The notes beneath the pieces were generated by a model that was not told where the DNA came from, searched no databases, and saw only the letters and a list, made by a program, of their open reading frames with translations. Below are positions 18,431-27,631 of a stretch of DNA of 64,000 nucleotides, piece after piece. Both the position numbers and the translations under genes were made by a program. How positions within the stretch are numbered: the first letter of the stretch is position 1; every line of letters starts with the position of its first letter. The DNA is from Alkalihalobacterium elongatum (GTDB lineage: Bacteria; Bacillota; Bacilli; Bacillales; Bacillaceae_F): positions 1 through 64,000 of the forward strand of contig NZ_WMKZ01000003.1 in the NCBI RefSeq assembly GCF_019024285.1, written 5' to 3'.

Positions 18431-18579
18431 TTCCCGTTTCAACTGGCGCTAAAGCTCCACTTCAAGCCACTGATGAAGCAAAAAGGCTAAGTCGAAAATA
18501 AGCGATAGAGGAACAACATGATTTGTTCAATTAATTTTTTGTGGAAGATAAGTACCCCCACTGAAAAGAATTTCACTTA
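18431..18579. repeat. Dispersed repeat family B, copy 1
   Basis: About 149 bp closely related to 45548-45696. Shared blocks are TCCCGTTT-AACTGG-GCTAA at the left, GAAGCAAAA-GGCTAAGT in the middle, TTGTTCAA/GGTTCAAC-TAATTTT, then a hairpin and a right end GAAAA-TTTCACTT. No open frame is conserved. It sits between the CWC gene and the 3' end of the cotF-like gene. Confidence 0.7.
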
Positions 18580-18583
18580 ATAA

Positions 18584-19216
18584 TTACTGATAGTTGTTGT
18601 TACCTTGAATTTGATTCATTGATGAATTCATAGAATTCATATTCATAGCATTCATAGCATTTGTTGTGTTCATTGTAGCATCTGTAGGCTGGAACATAGC
18701 TGTCATTTGCGAAGTTTGAGAAGAAGAGAAAGTTGGTGGTTGGTAGTAACCATTTTGGTTCATCCAATTCCAAATTTCATAGCTCATCTCTTGACACATG
18801 TTAGCACCGTTCACATGGTACATACGAAGTTGTGGATCAGCACATTCATTGGCCCACTGCATTCCCATAACAGCTCCTGATTTGTGTGCGTTTAGAGCTA
18901 AAGTCGCAATCGTTTGATCGGATAAGGTCTGTGAATTTGCCATAGGAGCAGACATCGTAACTTGTTGGTGCATCCCAGTACTCACATTTTGTGCGTTAAA
19001 CGAAGGACTTTGGTGAGTTACTTGAGCACCTTTACCTTGCATCATGTTAACACCTTGCTGGTATGCTTGATGCATTGTTTGTTGATGTCTCATTAAAATT
19101 TGCTTAAGCTGTTGGTCCTTACATTGAGCAGCAAATACACCATGTTGCTCAATTTCAGCGGCTTTTGTTCTTAATGCTTCAGAAGTTTCCAATAGTTCAT
19201 GTGCTGCAATATTCAT
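18584..19216 (-). CDS. CotF-family spore coat protein with Asn/Met-rich tail
   Basis: 210 residues. The N terminus MNIAAHELLETSEALRTKAA and the central QTIATLALNAHKSGAVMGMQ (residues about 101-120) match the Coat_F helical repeat; ADPQLRMY and EIWNWMNQNGYYQP also fit. The last 45 residues are extremely rich in Asn, Met, Thr and Ser, with repeated NAMN/NSMN units, and are probably disordered. Such proteins are packaged in the spore coat. The start has CTTGGAGGCG upstream (minus strand). I found no clear sigma-E or sigma-K promoter. Confidence 0.85.
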   Translation of the reverse strand: MNIAAHELLETSEALRTKAAEIEQHGVFAAQCKDQQLKQILMRHQQTMHQAYQQGVNMMQGKGAQVTHQSPSFNAQNVSTGMHQQVTMSAPMANSQTLSDQTIATLALNAHKSGAVMGMQWANECADPQLRMYHVNGANMCQEMSYEIWNWMNQNGYYQPPTFSSSQTSQMTAMFQPTDATMNTTNAMNAMNMNSMNSSMNQIQGNNNYQ

Positions 19217-19334
19217 TTAAACGCCTCCAATATGTTTAATGGGACTTGCCCAAAAGATATTTTGATCTAAAGCGCAATATAAATTCACAAATAACGCTTT
19301 ATTTAAATGTAAAAAAATCCCATTAGGAGAGAGA

Positions 19335-19372
19335 TGAAAAAACCCTCAATACACCACTGTATATTAAGGGAA
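19335..19372 (-). terminator. Terminator after yndM (minus strand)
   Basis: On the minus strand CCCTTAATATACA / TGTATTGAGGG followed by TTTTTT. Confidence 0.85.
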
Positions 19373-19385
19373 ATTTATTTATTAA

Positions 19386-19751
19386 TTAACTTTCTGTTTT
19401 GACTCGACCATCTTCAATAGTCCTCACAAAAAACCTATGGAATACCCACTCACCAGCAGAAATAATGATAGCTGAAATAAGTGCAACTGAAAAGGGAATC
19501 ATCGCCCCCTGGAAAAAAGGACCTACAATCCATATTACCAAGGTTGCTAGCACTAGGTCGGAAAGTGTCGCGATCGTATTATTTGTGGCCTTAAGTATGG
19601 CTAAATCCCCGACGATATAACTTAAAATGACAATTAATACAGCTAATCCAATCGTCGCGCCAGCTGGATAATTATAAATTCCTGTTAAAACAATTAATAA
19701 GACGATACCTGACATCGCCGTTTTTATAAGTAGTGCTTGAATATGGCTCAC
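19386..19751 (-). CDS. yndM: DUF2512 membrane protein (YndM-like)
   Basis: 121 residues with four hydrophobic segments (about 8-30, 33-52, 62-80 and 84-105) ending in a charged tail HRFFVRTIEDGRVKTES. The pattern GDLAILKATNNTIATLSD between helices 2 and 3 is characteristic of DUF2512/YndM. It is a small membrane protein of unknown function in Bacillaceae. GAGGAGGTGAAT ribosome binding site. Monocistronic. Confidence 0.85.
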   Translation of the reverse strand: MSHIQALLIKTAMSGIVLLIVLTGIYNYPAGATIGLAVLIVILSYIVGDLAILKATNNTIATLSDLVLATLVIWIVGPFFQGAMIPFSVALISAIIISAGEWVFHRFFVRTIEDGRVKTES

Positions 19752-19894
19752 TATTCATTCACCTCCTCATTTACAGTATCTGCTTAGAAGCATTTTTTAT
19801 AAGTAAACGCTAATGCTCGTTTAAATTTTTCATATACCCATCCACGTAAATAAATGTTAGAATATTACAATAGATTGATTTAGGGGGAGATAAA

Positions 19895-20791
19895 ATGAAT
19901 TCAAGCCATCCTTGGTATGTTTTGAGTTATGCGATGAGCAAAGAGTCAGCTATATTAGAAGATTGTTTAAAACAATTACAGGACATTCCAGAAGGTGGAA
20001 TAGCAGTATTGCCTGAATATGTTGCTAATTCTAGCGATCATTCCGAAATCGCTTTCACAAAACTAAAAGAAGTTTGCATTGAACGCAAAATTAATGTAAT
20101 CACAACGTTAAATATTATTCCAAACGATTTACCTCATGCAGAAGCAGGAAAGAACTATAATACGTTAACGATTTTTACAAAAGAAGGAAGAGTACATACG
20201 CCACAAGCCAAAATTACTCCTCAATCATTTGAACGAAAACAATATGATGAAAAGTTCCCAGCAATTAATGTCGGGGACTATGATTACTTAAACTTAGTTG
20301 ATATCGACATTAATGGTGAAACGAAGAAGGCTCTCTTTGTAATTTGCTCTGATATGTATACGCTAATGGCAGGAGTTGAAAGTATTAAAGAGTTAAAAGC
20401 TGATATTTGTATTGTACCTGGTAACTTCGGTAACGGGGCCGAACAAGCGGTTTATCGAACGCTTGAAAAGTTTAGACTGGCAGGTATTTTTGAAACAACG
20501 ATCTTTGCCAACCCTTATCAAAACCTGAAAAAACCAACTCATACACCACTTGTTCGACTAGCAACTGACATAACAAGCCGAGACAAAAATGCAGAAACCA
20601 AAATGCTCTCCGATTGGGATCGTATTCAGTTAGTGAAAAATAACGTTGCGATTTATCCTGATGATCAGGTGCCAAGCTTCGTACACATGGCGAGCTTAAC
20701 GACTATGGACAATGGAAGAATGACGATTGGAATGAGTCGATTTGCTGTAGATGTTAAAGTAGACAAGTACCCTGAAGTAATATATTTCTAG
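19895..20791 (+). CDS. Carbon-nitrogen hydrolase (nitrilase superfamily)
   Basis: 298 residues. The nitrilase Glu-Lys-Cys triad can be placed at Glu41 (VLPEYV), Lys106 (QAKITP) and Cys151 (VICSDMY). A PGNFGN segment follows as in amidase-type members. It is cytoplasmic. The enzyme would hydrolyse a non-peptide C-N bond (amide, nitrile or carbamoyl), substrate unknown. TTAGGGGGAG ribosome binding site. It is monocistronic with a strong terminator, and the sequence is rather diverged from well-known subfamilies. Confidence 0.8.
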   Translation: MNSSHPWYVLSYAMSKESAILEDCLKQLQDIPEGGIAVLPEYVANSSDHSEIAFTKLKEVCIERKINVITTLNIIPNDLPHAEAGKNYNTLTIFTKEGRVHTPQAKITPQSFERKQYDEKFPAINVGDYDYLNLVDIDINGETKKALFVICSDMYTLMAGVESIKELKADICIVPGNFGNGAEQAVYRTLEKFRLAGIFETTIFANPYQNLKKPTHTPLVRLATDITSRDKNAETKMLSDWDRIQLVKNNVAIYPDDQVPSFVHMASLTTMDNGRMTIGMSRFAVDVKVDKYPEVIYF

Positions 20792-20820
20792 AAGATACTT
20801 ACTTTTTATCAAATAAAGAC

Positions 20821-20858
20821 GAGACGACAATGACGATGGTTGTTGTCTCTTTTTTTTA
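20821..20858 (+). terminator. Terminator after the C-N hydrolase
   Basis: GAGACGACAA / TTGTTGTCTC stem followed by eight T residues. Confidence 0.9.
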
Positions 20859-20878
20859 GGCTGTTTTCGTAAACTCTG

Positions 20879-21016
20879 TTGCTATTAGACCGTTTTTTCC
20901 ACATAAATTAGCCCTAATGGACAAATTCATTTGTCCATCTGGCTAATTTATGTGCAAAAGCTTCACGCTAAAGCGTGAAGAACCAAGCTTACGCTTGGTT
21001 AACGGTCCAATAGCTT
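20879..21016. repeat. Inverted-repeat element (MITE-like), copy 2, with nested hairpins
   Basis: Outer arms GCTATTAGACCGTT (20881-20894) and AACGGTCCAATAGC (21001-21014) pair with one mismatch. They match the ends of the 11869-11989 element. Inside are three independent perfect hairpins: CACATAAATTAGCC / GGCTAATTTATGTG (itself containing TGGACAAA / TTTGTCCA), CTTCACGCT / AGCGTGAAG, and AACCAAGC / GCTTGGTT. A transcript would fold into a multibranch structure. Confidence 0.7.
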
Positions 21017-21156
21017 AGAGCAACAATCTTTGAGAAAAGAGCCTTTTTTTAAGATAGAATTCAAATATTTTTAACGACTATGGTATTTAAGTTAAGATTA
21101 GTAATGTAAATCAAAAAAAGACAAGATTCGAAAAGATAAAAAGAGGAGGTCACTAG

Positions 21157-21720
21157 ATGATCGAAGTAATAAATAAACAGGTCATGCACAGTTACCCTGG
21201 GATGGTTGCTCTTGTAACCGTTTCTCATAAGGGAGAAGACAATATCATGGCTGCAGGCTGGCACTCATACATTTCCTATGAGCCACCAATTTATGGGGTA
21301 GCGATTGGTCGAGAACGCCATACGTACCAATTAATAAAAGAAGCAGGGAAATTCGCTATCAACTTCGTCCCCTTTAAAGAAGCAAATTTTATTCAACAAG
21401 CTGGCGTTTATTCTGGGGCAAATGTAAATAAGTTTAAACAAGGAAATATGAAATTTGATAAAGGATTATCCACGAACTCACCCATTCTGCATAAGGCATA
21501 TATAGCTTACGAGTGTGAGGTAATTGACCGAAATTCATATGGAGATCATGATTGGTTTGTAGGAGACATTGTCCAATTTTATCGTGACAATGATCTTTTT
21601 TTAGAAAATGGCTTACCAAACTTTGAAAAGCTCTCAATTCCTCTTTATATTGGTCGTTCCACGTATTCAAGCGTAGATAAAAACAGTAAATTTGTAGATC
21701 ATCCTGTTAAAAAATATTGA
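21157..21720 (+). CDS. Flavin reductase-like (FMN-binding) domain protein
   Basis: 187 residues with the flavin-reductase split-barrel fold pattern: MVALVTVSHKGEDNIMAAGW with the substrate-facing Thr, YEPPIYGVAIGRERHTYQLI, and KFAINFVP near residue 68. Later HDWFVGDIVQFY closes the barrel. Members bind FMN and either reduce free flavin or use it for small-molecule reactions. It has no obvious partner oxygenase nearby. AGAGGAGGTCAC precedes the ATG. It ends before a strong terminator and is not part of the hydrogenase operon. Confidence 0.85.
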   Translation: MIEVINKQVMHSYPGMVALVTVSHKGEDNIMAAGWHSYISYEPPIYGVAIGRERHTYQLIKEAGKFAINFVPFKEANFIQQAGVYSGANVNKFKQGNMKFDKGLSTNSPILHKAYIAYECEVIDRNSYGDHDWFVGDIVQFYRDNDLFLENGLPNFEKLSIPLYIGRSTYSSVDKNSKFVDHPVKKY

Positions 21721-21751
21721 TTTAATTTATTACAATTTAAGAACTCAGAAG

Positions 21752-21790
21752 AAAATGCATTAGGATTTAATCCAATGCATTTTTTAAATT
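21752..21790 (+). terminator. Terminator before the hydrogenase operon
   Basis: AAAATGCATTAGGA / TCCAATGCATTTT stem followed by a T-rich run. Confidence 0.88.
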
Positions 21791-21924
21791 TTTTCCTAGT
21801 CAATTTCCTGTTAATTTTATCTTATTAAACATTTTCAAATACAATAGCTTGCCGACTGTATTGTTCTTATTCTACTTATATTTGAATAAAAATGTATGAA
21901 GAAAAGTGGTAGAAGGTGTTAACT

Positions 21925-22293
21925 ATGCATGAAATGTCTCTGATGGCAGATATCATCCAGATTGTTTCTGAAGATGCTGCGAAAAGAGGAATTAAAAAAG
22001 TCAAAACGGTTGAAGTAGTTGTTGGTGATTTTTCAAATGTCTTGCCAGATGCACTAGATTTAGCATTTTTATATTTATCGCAACATAGCAGTGATCCAAT
22101 CATTGATCAAACAACAACACTAACGATAATTAGAGAAGTAGCGAAAGCAAAATGCAAAGTGTGTGAGCTAGAATTTGAACCCGATTTTCGAATTGCCTAT
22201 TGTCCAAAATGTGAGCTTCCAACTAGTGTTCTACTCTCTGGAGAAACATTTAAAGTTGAATCTTATGAGGGAAGTGATGATCATGAATATTAA
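21925..22293 (+). CDS. hypA: Hydrogenase nickel insertion protein HypA
   Basis: 122 residues beginning MHEMSLMADI; the N-terminal Met-His-Glu coordinates nickel. The structural zinc site is present as CKVCELEF and CPKCELP (two CxxC motifs about residues 77-80 and 92-95). HypA works with HypB to deliver Ni to the large subunit. ATG 21925 is preferred over a GTG at 21916 because it gives the invariant MHE terminus and lies 6 bases after AGAAGGTG. It is first gene of a ten-gene operon; the 3' end overlaps hypB. Confidence 0.95.
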   Translation: MHEMSLMADIIQIVSEDAAKRGIKKVKTVEVVVGDFSNVLPDALDLAFLYLSQHSSDPIIDQTTTLTIIREVAKAKCKVCELEFEPDFRIAYCPKCELPTSVLLSGETFKVESYEGSDDHEY

Positions 22294-22945
22294 GCTTCAA
22301 AAAGATGTTCTTAAAGATCAAAATGTAGCCGCAACCTATAACCGGAACCTCTTCCATCAACATAAAACTCTCGTTATTAACCTAATGAGTTCACCAGGTG
22401 CAGGTAAAACAACTTTGCTTGAACAGACGGTTAAAGCATTAAAAGATGAGTTACAGATTGCAGTAATTGAAGGAGATTTGGCTACAGAGCGTGATGCCGA
22501 ACGTTTACGAGCACTGGGGGTTAAAACGGTTCAAATAAATACTGTTGGCGGTTGTCATCTCGATGCTAGAATGATTGCGAAAAAGCTACCCCTATTTGAA
22601 CTAGACGAAATCGATATTTTATTTATAGAAAATATCGGGAACTTAGTTTGTCCATCTGGATACGATTTAGGTCAACATTATAAGGTTGTTATTTTAAGTA
22701 CTCCTGAAGGAAATGATAAAATTCCTAAATATCCAGTTATGTTTCGCAGGACGGATATAACAGTAATTAATAAGGTTGATCTACTTCCTTATGTAACATT
22801 TGATTTAGATGAAGCAAGAAAAGATTTGGAAACAATTAATCCAGAAGCGCAATTAAAAGCCGTTTCCGCACAAACAGGTGAAGGACTTGAAGACTGGATC
22901 ACCTGGATAAAGGATGTTTATAAAACATGTTCCGAAAATCGATAA
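22283..22945 (+). CDS. hypB: Hydrogenase nickel incorporation GTPase HypB
   Basis: 220 residues, SIMIBI-class GTPase. The P loop is SSPGAGKTTLLEQ (about residues 36-48), with switch IEGDLATERDAERL, the metal site GGCHLDARM around Cys and His, ENIGNLVCPS, and the base-specificity motif INKVDLLPY. No histidine-rich nickel-storage stretch is present at the N terminus. ATG 22283 gives MNIKLQKD; ATG 22277 is an alternative. It overlaps hypA by 11 bases, implying translational coupling. Confidence 0.95.
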   Translation: MNIKLQKDVLKDQNVAATYNRNLFHQHKTLVINLMSSPGAGKTTLLEQTVKALKDELQIAVIEGDLATERDAERLRALGVKTVQINTVGGCHLDARMIAKKLPLFELDEIDILFIENIGNLVCPSGYDLGQHYKVVILSTPEGNDKIPKYPVMFRRTDITVINKVDLLPYVTFDLDEARKDLETINPEAQLKAVSAQTGEGLEDWITWIKDVYKTCSENR

Positions 22946-25233
22946 AAATATCTATAACAGGACGGGTCCAAGGGGTCGGATTTCGTCCGTTTGTCTATTC
23001 ACTTGCAATTAAATATCAACTAACTGGGATTGTCCAAAACAATTTAGATGGTGTCCTAATCCTTGCCGAAGGAGAAGAATTGCCACTATCTCAAATGGTA
23101 GCAGAATTAAAGGAGAAACGCCCACGGTTAGCAATCATTCGTAGCATTACCGTAGAGAAACAGTCACTTAAAGGGTATACACAATTCTCAATCCTACAAA
23201 GTGATGATAAAGGTGGTACTATTCCGTGGATGCCAACCGATACAGCCATTTGCGATAATTGTTTACTTGAAATGTCGGACCCTACTAACCGACGTTATCA
23301 ATATGCTTTTACCAATTGTACACAATGCGGTCCACGCTATACGATTATAAGTAAACTTCCATATGACCGAACGATGACAACAATGAATTCCTTTAAAATG
23401 TGTAAGCAGTGTCAAAAAGAGTATGATGATCCGATGAATCGAAGACATCACGCACAGCCGATTTGTTGTTCAGATTGTGGACCTACTATTTCACTCTCCG
23501 ATGACACTGGAAATGAAATTGCAAGCGACTACGTAGCTATTACGAAAACTCAAGCGCTAATTAAACAAGGGAAACTTATTACAATAAAAGGGGTAGGTGG
23601 ATTTCATCTGACATGCGATGCCCACCAAAAGGATGCTATTAGCAGGTTAAGAGAAATGAAAAAACGACCACAACGCCCCTTAGCAGTCATGGTCAAATCC
23701 ATAGATGTCGCAAAAAAGATATGTTTAATCTCTAAAAAAGAAGAAGCAATCTTAAAAAGCCCCGAAATGCCGATAGTCATACTACAAAAACGAAAAGACT
23801 GTCCGTTACCAAACAATTTATCACCACATCTCTCTACACTAGGAGTGATGCTACCATACACTCCGTTGCACCATCTTCTTTTCGATCATCTTAACTTAGA
23901 GTTTCTTGTAATGACGAGTGCTAACCCATCAGGTCTACCTATCTATTTTAAGGACGAAGAACTACCGTTACTACAAAACCTTTCCGACTACACCTTATAT
24001 CATAATCGTCCAATTGAACATCCAATTGATGATTCGGTAGTTCAATGTGACGGAGAGGGAGTATCCTTTATCCGCCGAGCTAGGGGCTATACACCAGATC
24101 CTTTGTTAACAAAAGCAAACGTTGATCAAATCATAGCTTTAGGGGGTAATCAAAAAAATACGTTTGCTATAGGGAAGCCAAATCATATTGTGATGAGCGG
24201 ACACATTGGCGACTTGGATAGTGAAGAAATGGTTGGTTTTTATAAGAAGCAACAAAATCATTTTAAAAACTATTTATGCTTTCAAGAAAAATATGCTGCA
24301 ATCGACAAACACCCAGAGTATGAAACGACTCTTATTGGAAATGAGCTAAAAGGTAGGATTATTTCTGTACAACACCACCATGCTCATCACGTATCGTGTA
24401 TGGCAGACAACGGGCTAGAGGAACCATGTTTAGGAATTATATTAGATGGTACGGGATACGGAGAAGATGGACATATTTGGGGTTTTGAATGGTTATATGG
24501 AAATGCATCTTCATTCGAACGACTTGCTCATTTACGCTATTCACCATTACCTGGAGCTGATAAGGCAGTTAGAGAACCATGGAGAAACGCTATTGGAATG
24601 ATATTGCACTATTGGCCTGAAGAAGGAGTAGATCTAGCCACACAACTTTTCCCTGAAAGGGTAGAGGAAGTTCATATAATCAAAAATATGATTGATAAAA
24701 AAGTAAATACACCATTGGCGGGAACTTGTGGACGTCTTTTTGATGCCGTTAGTGCCATTCTAGGAATATGTTTAGAGTCAACTTATGAAGGAGAAGCAGC
24801 GATTCAGCTATCTGATTTTATGAATAGGACGAATAAAGACGAACAAAAGATTTACCCCTATACTATACAACTTATAGAAAATGGGCTTTTTCAATTGGAT
24901 GTTTCCCCGATGATTTATGAAATCATTCAAGATCATCTGCACCAGTTAGAACCGGAAAAAATCATAGCAACCTTCCATGAAACGATTATTTCAGCGTGCG
25001 TAAAAATGCTTCTAACTTTTATCAAAAGGAGACCAACACTAAATCGAAATGTTATCCTATCAGGTGGTTCGTTTCAAAATTTGTACTTAGCTAGACAAAT
25101 TAAAAGCCGACTAAAAAAGGAAGGGTTCTCCGTTTATACCCATAAGAAAGTGCCTTGTAATGATGGCGGATTATCGTTAGGTCAATTATTGATTGCGTCC
25201 CAAACAATTAATAAGCCAAAAACCCTTGATTGA
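22927..25233 (+). CDS. hypF: Carbamoyltransferase HypF
   Basis: 768 residues, full length. Domains in order: acylphosphatase (1-90, GRVQGVGFRPFVYSL), two zinc fingers (CDNCLLEM...CTQCGPRYT and CKQCQKEY...CCSDCGP, about 109-180), YrdC-like (about 200-385) and Kae1-like (about 405-765) with the metal motif HHHAHHVSCM near residue 480. HypF makes the carbamoyl group from carbamoyl phosphate and passes it to the HypE C-terminal Cys as the precursor of cyanide. It overlaps the end of hypB by 19 bases. Confidence 0.96.
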   Translation: MFRKSIKISITGRVQGVGFRPFVYSLAIKYQLTGIVQNNLDGVLILAEGEELPLSQMVAELKEKRPRLAIIRSITVEKQSLKGYTQFSILQSDDKGGTIPWMPTDTAICDNCLLEMSDPTNRRYQYAFTNCTQCGPRYTIISKLPYDRTMTTMNSFKMCKQCQKEYDDPMNRRHHAQPICCSDCGPTISLSDDTGNEIASDYVAITKTQALIKQGKLITIKGVGGFHLTCDAHQKDAISRLREMKKRPQRPLAVMVKSIDVAKKICLISKKEEAILKSPEMPIVILQKRKDCPLPNNLSPHLSTLGVMLPYTPLHHLLFDHLNLEFLVMTSANPSGLPIYFKDEELPLLQNLSDYTLYHNRPIEHPIDDSVVQCDGEGVSFIRRARGYTPDPLLTKANVDQIIALGGNQKNTFAIGKPNHIVMSGHIGDLDSEEMVGFYKKQQNHFKNYLCFQEKYAAIDKHPEYETTLIGNELKGRIISVQHHHAHHVSCMADNGLEEPCLGIILDGTGYGEDGHIWGFEWLYGNASSFERLAHLRYSPLPGADKAVREPWRNAIGMILHYWPEEGVDLATQLFPERVEEVHIIKNMIDKKVNTPLAGTCGRLFDAVSAILGICLESTYEGEAAIQLSDFMNRTNKDEQKIYPYTIQLIENGLFQLDVSPMIYEIIQDHLHQLEPEKIIATFHETIISACVKMLLTFIKRRPTLNRNVILSGGSFQNLYLARQIKSRLKKEGFSVYTHKKVPCNDGGLSLGQLLIASQTINKPKTLD

Positions 25234-25248
25234 AAGGTGGAGAATTAA

Positions 25249-25482
25249 GTGTGCTTAGGAGTTCCTGCTCTCGTGATCGGAATAGAAGAGCAAAAAGCGC
25301 TAGTCGATGTAATGGGTACGAAAATGTTTGTAGGTACTATTTTCGTACCAGAAGTTAAAGTCAACGATTATGTATTACTTCATGCAGGGCAGGCCATGAC
25401 AATTATTGATGCCGATTATGCAAAAGAGAGCATAGAGGAATGGAGGAATTTAATAAATGCTAAACACGGACCTTTTCTCTGA
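25249..25482 (+). CDS. hypC: Hydrogenase assembly chaperone HypC
   Basis: 77 residues starting from GTG: MCLGVPALVIGIEEQKALVD. The invariant Cys2 binds the Fe(CN)2CO unit together with HypD. GAAAGGTGG precedes the start at 25249. It overlaps hypD by 26 bases. Length is normal for HypC/HupF. Confidence 0.95.
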   Translation: MCLGVPALVIGIEEQKALVDVMGTKMFVGTIFVPEVKVNDYVLLHAGQAMTIIDADYAKESIEEWRNLINAKHGPFL

Positions 25483-26563
25483 TCCCAAATTAACTCGTCA
25501 ATCCTTAGATGCTGTTATCCAATTAGCTGAACGATTCAAAGAAAAACGGGGGCGAAGCCCAGTTTTAATGGAAGTATGCGGTTCACATACGATGGCCTTT
25601 GCTAAATCAGGAATTAAAGCGACATTGAAGGACCATATCCAATTAATTGCCGGACCAGGCTGTCCAGTATGTGTTACTGACCAAAAATCAATCGATGCAA
25701 TGATTGAACTAACAGAACATCCGAATCGAATTCTTTGTACATTTGGCGACATGATGCGCGTTCCTGGGTCAAAGCACTCGCTAACGAAAGCTAAAACAGA
25801 GGGTAAAGATATTCGAGTTGTTTATTCTCCATTAGATAGTGTGAAAATTGCTGAAGAACATCCTGAAAAAGAAGTTATCTTTTTAGGAATCGGTTTTGAA
25901 ACGACGATTCCAATCCTCACTTTGGCAATCGATGAAGCATACAAAAAAAACTTAAATAATTACAGTATCTGGCTGACAACTAAATTAGTTGAACCCGTAT
26001 TAAAAATATTACTCGATTCACAAGAAATAAACCTGGATGGATTTTTGTTACCCGGTCATGTATCAGTTGTATTAGGGAAAAACAGCTATGATTTCTTAAA
26101 AGAAGAATATAAAATGCCTGGAGTTATTGCAGGTTTTGAGCCTGTTCAATTATTAAGTAGTATTTATAAATTATTAGATTTACTATTAAACGAAAAAAAT
26201 AACATCATTAACGACTATACGTATATGGTCACAGATGAAGGAAATGTAGTTGCACAACAATACATGAAAAAGTATTTACAACTTTATGATGAAGATTGGC
26301 GCGGTATTGGCACCATACCAAACAGCGGCTTTGTATTAAAGGAAGCTTATCAGCAATTTGATGCTAAAAAGAAATTTAAAGTAGCAGTACGACAACCTAG
26401 AAAAACAAAATGTCGTTGCGGGGAAATCATCCGTGGAATCCTTGAACCAGAGGAATGTGTCCTGTTTAATAAAGCTTGCACTCCAACAAATCCAATAGGT
26501 CCTTGTATGGTATCTACAGAAGGTACCTGTGCAGCACATTTTCAATTTATGAGGGAGGAATAA
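25457..26563 (+). CDS. hypD: Hydrogenase maturation protein HypD
   Basis: 368 residues with the three defining motifs: MEVCGSHTMAFAKSG (about residue 38), GPGCPVCVTDQ (about 67), and FLGIGFETTIP followed by the C-terminal 4Fe-4S cluster cysteines (CRCGEIIRGI, CVLFNKAC, and CMVSTEGTCAAHF). HypD holds the iron while cyanide and CO are attached. GGAATGGAGG lies upstream inside hypC. Conserved cysteines look complete. Confidence 0.96.
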   Translation: MLNTDLFSDPKLTRQSLDAVIQLAERFKEKRGRSPVLMEVCGSHTMAFAKSGIKATLKDHIQLIAGPGCPVCVTDQKSIDAMIELTEHPNRILCTFGDMMRVPGSKHSLTKAKTEGKDIRVVYSPLDSVKIAEEHPEKEVIFLGIGFETTIPILTLAIDEAYKKNLNNYSIWLTTKLVEPVLKILLDSQEINLDGFLLPGHVSVVLGKNSYDFLKEEYKMPGVIAGFEPVQLLSSIYKLLDLLLNEKNNIINDYTYMVTDEGNVVAQQYMKKYLQLYDEDWRGIGTIPNSGFVLKEAYQQFDAKKKFKVAVRQPRKTKCRCGEIIRGILEPEECVLFNKACTPTNPIGPCMVSTEGTCAAHFQFMREE

Positions 26564-26566
26564 ATT

Positions 26567-27577
26567 GTGGTCCAACGTATTAGTTTAGCTCACGGAGAAG
26601 GGGGAGAATTAACTCATAACCTCATTCAAGAAGTATTTGTTAAAGCATTTGGCCATTCTGACCATATCCAACATGATTCAGCTTTCTTTCGTTGTGATCA
26701 GCAGAAACTCGCAGTTACAACCGATAGCTATGTCGTTAAACCGATTTTTTTTCCAGGTGGGAACATTGGAAAGTTAGCGATTACAGGCACTGTCAATGAT
26801 TTAGCGGTTAGCGGGGCAACACCTCAATATATGACAGCTAGTTTTATTATTGAAGAAGGATTGCCTTTAGAAGATTTAAAAAAGATCGTTGAAAGTATGG
26901 CATCTGAAGCAAAGGCTGCTCAGGTGCATATTGTTGCAGGTGACACAAAGGTTGTAGAAAAAGGAAGTGTCGACCAATTATATATTAATACGACGGGCAT
27001 TGGGTTTGTTAAAGAAGACAATTCACTTGAGCCCGATCGTATTACCGAAGGAGATTCTATTATTATTAGTGGAACGATTGGTGATCATGGAATAGCTGTC
27101 TTGAGTGCCCGTGAAGATTTAGGATTAATCTCAAACATTGAAAGTGATTGTGCTTCCTTAAATCAGTTAATTCAAGAGTTAACCGATCAAATTGAAGGAA
27201 TTCGAGTGATGAGAGATCCAACGCGTGGTGGCTTAGCCACAACACTCGTTGAACTTTGCGAAGACCACCATATCCATATAGAAATTGATGAAGAAGCTGT
27301 TCCGGTCCGAAATGATGTAAAAGGCGCATGTGATATTTTAGGATTTGATCCACTATATATGGCCAATGAAGGAAAGTTTATTATGATTGTAAACTCGCAA
27401 TGTGCACAAAAAGCTCTTGAAATTTTGCATAAACACACCTTTGGAAAAAATGCTCAAACAATTGGCCGTGTAAATTCTTGTCATGAACGGACTGGTAAAC
27501 TTTTATTAAAAACTCCAATTGGAGCAACGAGGCGCCTTCAGCGCCTGTCAGGATTACTTTTGCCAAGAATTTGTTAA
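26567..27577 (+). CDS. hypE: Hydrogenase maturation factor HypE
   Basis: 336 residues from GTG. It is a PurM/AIR synthase-like ATPase: SLAHGEGGELTHNLI at the N terminus, DSAFFRCDQQKLAVTTDSYV, GDTKVVEKGS, and MRDPTRGGLATTLVEL. The extreme C terminus LLPRIC supplies the essential thiol that carries the carbamoyl/thiocyanate group. Three bases follow hypD; the next gene begins after a 54-base gap. Confidence 0.95.
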   Translation: MVQRISLAHGEGGELTHNLIQEVFVKAFGHSDHIQHDSAFFRCDQQKLAVTTDSYVVKPIFFPGGNIGKLAITGTVNDLAVSGATPQYMTASFIIEEGLPLEDLKKIVESMASEAKAAQVHIVAGDTKVVEKGSVDQLYINTTGIGFVKEDNSLEPDRITEGDSIIISGTIGDHGIAVLSAREDLGLISNIESDCASLNQLIQELTDQIEGIRVMRDPTRGGLATTLVELCEDHHIHIEIDEEAVPVRNDVKGACDILGFDPLYMANEGKFIMIVNSQCAQKALEILHKHTFGKNAQTIGRVNSCHERTGKLLLKTPIGATRRLQRLSGLLLPRIC

Positions 27578-27631
27578 ATAATTATGGGTGTTTGCATAGT
27601 ATATCTAGAGATTACGTAAGGAGAGGACGTC

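Noticed and set aside
21791-21924. Fnr- or NikR-type operator before the hydrogenase operon
   Set aside because: I found no convincing TGTGA-N6-TCACA or NikR palindrome; the region is AT-rich and its regulation remains unknown.
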